Source of the DNA: Asterias rubens
Taxonomy: Eukaryota > Echinodermata > Asteroidea > Forcipulatida > Asteriidae
DNA: 64,000 bases
Assembly (NCBI RefSeq): GCF_902459465.1
Contig: NC_047064.1
Span: forward strand, 6,164,762-6,228,761
Direction: 5' to 3'
A program made the position numbers and the translations under genes. Position 1 is the stretch's first letter; the number at the start of each line of letters is the position of its first letter. Under the pieces are notes generated by a model. It was not told the DNA's origin, made no database searches, and was given only the letters and a program-made list of their open reading frames with translations. Positions 60,301 through 64,000 of the stretch are shown in pieces.

Positions 60301-62581
60301 TACGTCCAAGTAAATTAACAAATTGAAATAGCAATATTTGTTATTTATGCCAGTTGAAGTCGGACGCCATTCAACCTGAAACTGTCTAACCACGGATTGC
60401 ATCTAAAGGATTCTGGATAGAGGGAAAATGTTGTTAAAAATCAATTATTTGCACCATGGACCATGGTAGTACAGCCTAAGAAACAGGCACAAACACAGTG
60501 GCACTAGACTACTCTGTATTCCACAATGTGAGTGGGATAACAAATTTGTCTTCACAACTTGACGCGTGAAGTAAACGTGCAACACGCGGAGTAAGAAAAA
60601 AACAGCCCAATTATTCAGGGTGTGATATATTATCACACTGTTGTTGCCATGTATCGACCCATTCAGAATCAAGGATCCAAGCTTGCTTTACGATAACACT
60701 TGATATATTATTTGGTCTTTAATTTTTTATGGTGGTGCGGACAGGGTCACTTTACTAAAATTCTACTTCAACAATTCAAACATCTTTTTAATGTCTATAG
60801 TTATCCCTTACAAATTCAAACCAACCACATACAATGCATTTAATTGAGCCGACTACTCGACAGAAATGTCATACTCTTCAAGGACGTCATGAAAACACAA
60901 CCGGAAATGAAGCGCCGTGCCTCGATGTCGAAGAAGACTCTCTACTAAGAGCTAAAATGGCCAGCAGTTTCACTCTCTATAATGACATGTACTTCCGCTA
61001 TTAAAAAAAAAAGGCCTTAAACCTCAGGGTTTCCTATAGACAGTGAATTCCATCAGAGACCGGTTGTTCAGACATATTATCAGGTCGTTCAGGGGATGTA
61101 TATAAGGATAGGCAGTTTTTTCTCTGGATAATAATGCCACGGTATGCCTTCAGGCTGGGAGTGCATTAAGTGACACCTATTGGAATGTCATTACTCATCA
61201 TATACTAACAAACTCATAGCCTTCAGCTCTGCTTTATAAAGACAACCATCCTCCCATGTTATTTCAAAAATAATTATGGGGAGAGGGAGGTTATGATAAA
61301 GTTAACCACAACATTGCCTTGATCGGTGTCCCTAAAAAAAACTTGTTAGTTTTGGACGGAAATCTAGGAAAAAATATACCCGCCCGCAATCCTGCATATT
61401 CCAACTAGTGGATTGAGTTTCTTAGTGGGGAGGGAACAAGGGGGCAGGAATAAAAAATCCATACGCCAAAATGAAGTTGGGTGGAAACATGATTCTGTAG
61501 CAGCATCACGGTGCCGTAGTGACCGAGGGGTCCCCCCGCAAGACGTTGTGGGAGGGAAAGATGCGAGTCGGTCTGTCTGTTCTCTGTTGACATTTGGCAA
61601 TCGGTTCTTTGGCGCGGCGATACTCTTGGTGCATTTTAATTGTGTGGGCCAATGAGAAAATATGCCTCGGCGAATTTCACACACCTCGGTCGCCGCGGAT
61701 GAAGATCCTATGTTTCATTCTGGGGCAAGCGGAAATGGTCTACGTGATTAGCTCTTCGTGGTTTCTACTACTAGTCGCTTCTTCACCGATCATGGCATGA
61801 AGGAATTTGAATGGATTCGCCACACACTGTTTCGTGCGCTTGGTTAATTCCGTAATATGAAGAGATGCTGGAAGAATGCAAGGTGATGGATATCACATGT
61901 TGGCCGGTATGCAGTTTATTGATTTCAAAGTGCATGTACACAGGTTTCACAAAACAGGAAGCGGACTTCCGTATTCAGATTTGATGCGAGTACAATACTT
62001 GTTTTCCTTTTTTCAACGAGTACCATCCATCTGCTAATATAGATAAACATGTACAAAAGAAACGCCACAGAAAAATTAACTTATACAAGCAATATCGCAA
62101 CCTTAGCAAGTGAATTGGAGTGGGTGATAATACACATTATACATGTAGCATAATTGTTGGCTTATCAGCCAGAGACAAATTTCCGTGGGCAAAAAATGTA
62201 TGTGCAAGCAGCACAGCTTTTAATACACCAAAGATCAAGTCACAAAGTTTGCGTTGCAATATTCCCTGTTGATGGGCAATTTGTATAAAGACAAATGTGT
62301 GCATCAAATGAAAAATGAATTTCAAAACATTGCTTATACTGAATGGCCCGAGGGGTTGGTTATATGCAGGGGGGGGGGGGGGGGGGTCAATGACAGTTGA
62401 GTTGAGGGGACAGGAAGGACAGTGGTTTTGGAAAAGAAGGGGGGGTAAAATAACTGGGCCAACATACCTGAGCCTTTCCAAGTTTCTTGTCCAAGACATC
62501 TCTCTCTGAGCTAACCCTCTGTAGCCGGTTATTCAGCTCAATGATCTCACCCTTCAAGGAGGCCAGGGCAGCCAGATGTAA
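39365..62581 (-). CDS. MCC: Colorectal mutant cancer protein MCC homologue (13 exons seen, 843 aa, N-terminus outside)
   Basis: MCC is a cytoplasmic/plasma-membrane coiled-coil scaffold linked to cell migration, Wnt/NF-kB signalling and polarity through Scribble. Exons 5' to 3': 62468-62581, 60086-60228, 54390-54496, 46617-46786, 45845-46090, 44998-45339, 44040-44439, 43376-43577, 42568-42802, 40943-41110, 40132-40349, 39724-39826, 39365-39448. The phases fit throughout. The chain begins LHLAALASLKGEIIELNNRL. Only about 15-25 residues upstream are missing, in an exon beyond 64000 or not recognised in 62582-64000. Conserved blocks: RYEERITELHSVIAELNKKI, the MCC/PDZ-binding type domain (MERLNSKIEHLRSQNDLL to KYESNNTALQLAV), DSQRLDLENAVLMQE, AEMLRREKKLRSKIHEL, KKKHQNRLKKLEAQMMAMVE. 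The C-terminus ETSL is a class I PDZ ligand identical to that of human MCC. Exon 44998-45339 has a Gln-rich insert not known from the human protein. Confidence 0.94.
40463..40548. repeat. Short inverted repeat in an MCC intron
   Basis: GTTATGCCCCATGG and CCACATGGGGCATAAC face each other about 55 bp apart, with a weaker pairing in between. Probable small MITE. Confidence 0.6.
41936..42475. mobile_element. Family B MITE interrupted by a SINE and a (GTTT)n tract
   Basis: The left part (about 41925-42085) and right part (42345-42475, AGGTCTCGCAACTTCGACG to GGTGTCCAGTGCCTTTAA) belong to one family B palindrome. Between them lie a 31-bp tandem duplication (42024-42085), about seven GTTT units (42088-42117) and a family 1 SINE (42128-42340). 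The SINE inserted after the MITE. Confidence 0.75.
42128..42340 (-). mobile_element. tRNA-derived SINE, family 1 (second copy)
   Basis: Near-colinear with 5020-5262: AACTC, CAAACTCCCACAA, CAATCTCTCTCATACAAAC, GGTTTAACKTCTWTGATTA, ACAATATTTATTYTAGTCAT. It ends in inverted box-B-like sequence (GGATTCGAACTTACAACC), where the tRNA head is cut short. Confidence 0.75.
43684..44000. mobile_element. MITE with CCCTTTTCACAC ends
   Basis: Terminal inverted repeats CCCTTTTCACAC and GTGTGAAAAGGG bound about 317 bp of GC-richer sequence with several subterminal inverted motifs (CCAGGACCCGGG, CCCGGTGAATGCA-type). The open frames across it on the - strand are not coding. It sits between two MCC exons, 40 bp from the exon at 44040-44439. 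Confidence 0.82.
47982..48222. mobile_element. Palindromic MITE, CCCAATTTCATA family (variant)
   Basis: Starts GGGCCCAATTTCATAAAGCC and ends GGTTTTTTGAAATTGGGGCC. The inner arms 'gcatgaaatttcttccttgataaaaacagg' and the inverse are long and near-perfect, so the copy is more palindromic than the others. Confidence 0.75.
49085..49260 (+). mobile_element. tRNA-Lys(CTT)-derived SINE
   Basis: Head close to tRNA-Lys-CTT: TTAGCTCAATCGGTAGAGCA, TGGGACTCTTAG, GGTTCAAGCCCCAC. The anticodon stem (TGGGA versus TTTTA) and the acceptor stem do not pair, so it is not a working tRNA. A short body (TTGAACGCCCAGCAGGGTGG) and a CTT/TTA-rich tail follow. Confidence 0.8.
50455..50600. repeat. Dispersed duplicate segment, copy 1
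   Basis: Shares GGGTAGACCCATGG, AGACAACAAGATTGCC, AGACAAGATGATAA and GCAATCCAATTTGTGA with 51815-51970, in the same order and orientation. No transposon ends recognised. Confidence 0.6.
51060..51250 (-). mobile_element. tRNA-derived SINE, family 3
   Basis: Inverse strand: tRNA-like CTCGGTAGTCTAGTTGGTAA, then box B GGTTCGAATTCCACCCGAGT, then a body ending in 'cacatgggtgtgtgggtaaa'. Directly followed by a second copy at 51300-51487. Confidence 0.8.
51300..51487 (-). mobile_element. tRNA-derived SINE, family 3 (second copy)
   Basis: Same plan as 51060-51250: GTCTAGTTGGTAAGACACTG, GGGTTCGAATCCCACCCGAG, ACAGGACTCTGGAAAGTACT, ACACATCAGTGTATGGGTAA. The sequence downstream ('gatgttaaatttgcatc') is also shared, so a tandem duplication of the whole block is possible. 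Confidence 0.82.
51815..51970. repeat. Dispersed duplicate segment, copy 2
   Basis: Pairs with 50455-50600 (see there) and carries an extra insertion of about 35 bp ('gtaagaggtgcttaaggacgtcatc'). Confidence 0.6.
52296..52450. mobile_element. Palindromic MITE, CCCAATTTCATAGAGC family (right end degraded)
   Basis: Starts GCCCAATTTCATAGAGCTGC, then AAAGCAGCTAAGCACAACAA, GGTTACCCGCC and GACTGGTATCCTGCTCATT. The right terminal repeat is missing. Confidence 0.75.
52864..53030. mobile_element. MITE with GGTTTCACAAA / TTTGGTGGAATC ends
   Basis: Opposed ends of the 'cgatttcacaaa ... tttgtgaaatcg' family, with 'gagtaactcatcctaac' and 'aatcctaagttag' inside. Related copies lie at 22215-22350 and, intact, at 53677-53800. 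Confidence 0.6.
53380..53560 (-). mobile_element. tRNA-derived SINE, family 3 (fragments)
   Basis: Two partial copies in series: ACCCATACACCGATGTGTGT ... 'ccacaggcaaataattcgggtggga', then 'acccacacactgatgtgtgt'. tRNA heads absent. Confidence 0.65.
53640..53875 (+). mobile_element. Family 3 SINE split by a nested MITE (53677-53800)
   Basis: The tRNA-like head runs CAATCTCGGTGGTCTAGTTA to 'agacatctgc', is interrupted, and resumes at 'tgctctagaaatggc' with box B GGGTTCGAATCCCACCCAAG. The insert has inverted ends (CGATTTCACAAA and TTTGTGAAATCG) and carries GACTAATCTTAGGACTTAGG. CTGC is repeated at both junctions. Confidence 0.8.
54000..54284. mobile_element. Palindromic MITE, CCCAATTTCATAGCGC variant
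   Basis: Ends GGCCCAATTTCATAGCGCTGC and GCAGCGCTATGAAATTGGGCCC form about 22-bp inverted repeats. The interior has 'gctttagcatatttcacag', 'ggtcggcctta' and several AGCGCTATGAAAT repeats, including an extra inner terminal-like motif near 54216-54226. At 285 bp it is longer than its relatives. Confidence 0.75.
54834..55231. repeat. Two-copy 199-bp tandem duplication in an MCC intron
   Basis: Copies begin ACTTTTCTTCAAATAAAATA at 54834 and 55033 and share nearly all positions, through CATTGGTTTAAGAAAGGATT and GAAGATAACAGCTTTGTTTT, to TGTTTATTTCTTAA. A handful of differences separate the copies. Confidence 0.92.
55276..55646. mobile_element. Long palindromic MITE (GGGTACTTTTTGT ends)
   Basis: Left GGGTACTTTTTGTAGGACAA and right 'gttacaaaaagtaccc' are inverted. 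Inside, AGTTTTTGAGAAATGAGTAA pairs with TTACTCATTTCTCAAAAACT, around a centre near 55455-55470. No coding capacity. Confidence 0.85.
57893..58066. mobile_element. Palindromic MITE, CCCAATTTCATAGAGC family (rearranged) with a perfect hairpin
   Basis: Starts CCAATTTCACAGAGCAGCTT. At 57949-57993 GGTATCCTGCTAAATTTTGT and its exact inverse meet head to head through 'tAAAACAAAATTTAGCAGGATACC'. This suggests the inverted fusion of two half-elements. Confidence 0.7.
59123..59165. promoter_or_regulatory. Nuclear-receptor half-site cluster with a perfect DR1, in an MCC intron
   Basis: AGGTCAGAGGTCA at 59153-59165 is a perfect direct repeat with 1-bp spacing (the DR1 element of RXR/HNF4/COUP-TF receptors). 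Two more half-sites in inverse orientation (TGACCT at 59123-59128 and 59135-59140) and a CACGTG E-box at 59131-59136 lie within the same 43 bp. Binding is not shown by sequence alone. Confidence 0.5.
59358..59384. repeat. 27-base poly-G run
   Basis: An uninterrupted run of G in an MCC intron. It makes an artefactual poly-Gly frame. A shorter run of 18 G lies at 62369-62386, also in the MCC gene, and each is next to GGT/GTG-rich sequence. Long G runs are prone to length error in sequencing. Confidence 0.9.
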
Positions 62582-64000
62582 CTGCAAGAAAATAAAATCA
62601 ATAAATATTTACAAATAATTGTCATTAGCCAACATTCCCAGAAGAACTCCACTTGCTATCGCAAATTTATCAGTTCTAAAATATGTTATGATAGGCATTA
62701 TTATCTCTTTGGCTGGACCGCCATATTTCTTGATCATGAATTTAAAGTAGCAGTGCACAAAACGCAGCTAAGCATAAAACATTTCTGGTTGCCAGAATAT
62801 AAGGTTACAAGCCCAAATACCATCTCACATGTACCCTCTAATGACTGGTATCCTGCTTATTTTTGCTTAGCAGAAATCTGTGACGAAATATTTATCTGAT
62901 TAAGCAGCTCTATGAAATTTGGCCATGATTAACAGAAAATCTGTCATTTGAGATTCATACCTGACAGCAACATTTCTCAAACTTCAAATTTTGGGGAATA
63001 AAATGACACTTTTTTTTCATAACCACATTACTTTCAAACTTAAATAATTTTGCCCATAAGTTTCAAAATGCGTTTTACTTTTCCAACACTGCTGCACTTC
63101 TACTGAACTAAGTTTTCATTGCCATGAATTTTACGAGTGATAACCAAACATACACCTTCCCTTTAATTTTAAAATGAATAGCAATCAACAACTTTTCTCT
63201 TAAAGCAACAGAATGCTGGGGTGGTTGTCTTCTTCTCTGCATCTCCTTGAGGGAGGGGGGGGGGGGATTTAATAAAAATGTGTTTAAAGATCTAGAATGA
63301 TTGATGCGTCCCATCTTTGCATGGCTCTAATATCGAAAACACTTCAAGAAAATGAATTACACGGTGTAACACGACTCCATATCATGGATGCGTCTTAATT
63401 AAGGTGTCCTCAAGAAAATAAAGTGATCAGGCAGGCAAGTGCAAGTTGCAAAAAAAAGGGAAGGGGAAAGAAAAAAAATTCTTCTTGGCCGAATTTACAA
63501 AGAGCTAAATATTGATCTTAAGATGTTTATCAATCTTAATTGCTAGCCTAAAGTAAAAGTGTAAAATGTGGCGACACAACACAAGTCACCATGGCAATAT
63601 TGACAACTCATCTTCGAAGATGAATTGTTAGTGTTTCATAAGAGATTGAACTATGGCGCAAACGTAACCTTTGGCAACTACACAATGATTTATCACATAA
63701 TACATCTCTGAAAAAAGAAAAAAATGAACTGCTGAAATGCTGAGATCTCAAAATTTAATGCCTGAGTTTTTAAAAATCAGAGAGAAAATTCACAGTCCCA
63801 GGCAAGGTAAAGAGGAGAAGAACACAGAAAATCTTATTAAACCAACAACCCTAGGCTCAGATGTGTGGAAAAGCTAAGAAAACAAACAATTACAGTAAAA
63901 TAACACAGTGCATTCCAGAGAGACACTGAAGTAACAATCCATACATACATGTATACAACTCAGGACCCATTATGAAGTTTTACCCTTTTAAAAGAAACCT
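62582..64000. other. MCC 5' intron sequence to the window edge
   Basis: No exon recognised. The MCC exon at 62468-62581 begins after a good acceptor (TTTTCTTGCAG), so the gene continues upstream past this stretch. Contents: a palindromic MITE at about 62755-62924 ('cagctaagcataaaac', ends GCTCTATGAAATTTGGCC) and short poly-A/poly-G runs. Confidence 0.5.

Noticed and set aside
61364-61800. Overlapping open frames on both strands in a GC-richer patch
   Set aside because: No family resemblance, no splice sites that extend them, and the position is within an MCC intron. An alternative promoter is possible but nothing supports it.

Overview
The window is intron-rich eukaryotic nuclear DNA. It carries four complete or near-complete animal genes plus the first exon of a fifth, with GT-AG introns, AT-rich introns and many short palindromic transposons and tRNA-derived SINEs. 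Gene content (COA3, MCM6, GPATCH4, MCC) is metazoan. The presence of a Rieske-DUF455 gene and the repeat style suggest a marine invertebrate deuterostome, most likely an echinoderm such as a sea star. That taxonomic call is inference from the sequence only.

Layout: (1) 1-540, promoter and first exon of a COA3/CCDC56-like cytochrome c oxidase assembly factor (+). Its C-terminal exon was not found with confidence. (2) 5906-18286, the complete 18-exon MCM6 replicative helicase gene (-), reconstructed phase by phase to 815 aa. (3) 18287-18785, a 0.5-kb head-to-head promoter with a consensus E2F site. (4) 18786-26636, a 12-exon gene (+) for a 452-aa protein that fuses a Rieske [2Fe-2S] domain to a DUF455 ferritin-like domain, with all expected cluster and di-iron ligands present. 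This is the most unusual gene here. (5) 27965-32642, GPATCH4 (-), 5 exons, 491 aa, with two E-boxes set in a near-perfect palindrome just upstream of the start codon. (6) 32643-39364, intergenic DNA and probably the long 3' UTR of MCC, with a 31-bp minisatellite. (7) 39365-62581 and beyond the right edge, MCC (-), 13 exons seen, 843 aa, ending in the PDZ ligand ETSL. Only the extreme N-terminus is missing.

The repeats fall into families that can be recognised by eye: palindromic elements bounded by TTAA, a palindromic family with ends reading CCCAATTTCATAGAGCTGCTTAAGC, a hAT-like element with an 8-bp target duplication, and at least four tRNA-derived SINE families, one of which is split by a later insertion. 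The genes do not form a pathway. The two functional links suggested by the sequence are a shared MCM6/Rieske-DUF455 promoter region and possible Myc-type control of GPATCH4. All exon boundaries were read by eye from splice consensus, reading phase and remembered family sequence. No alignment was run.
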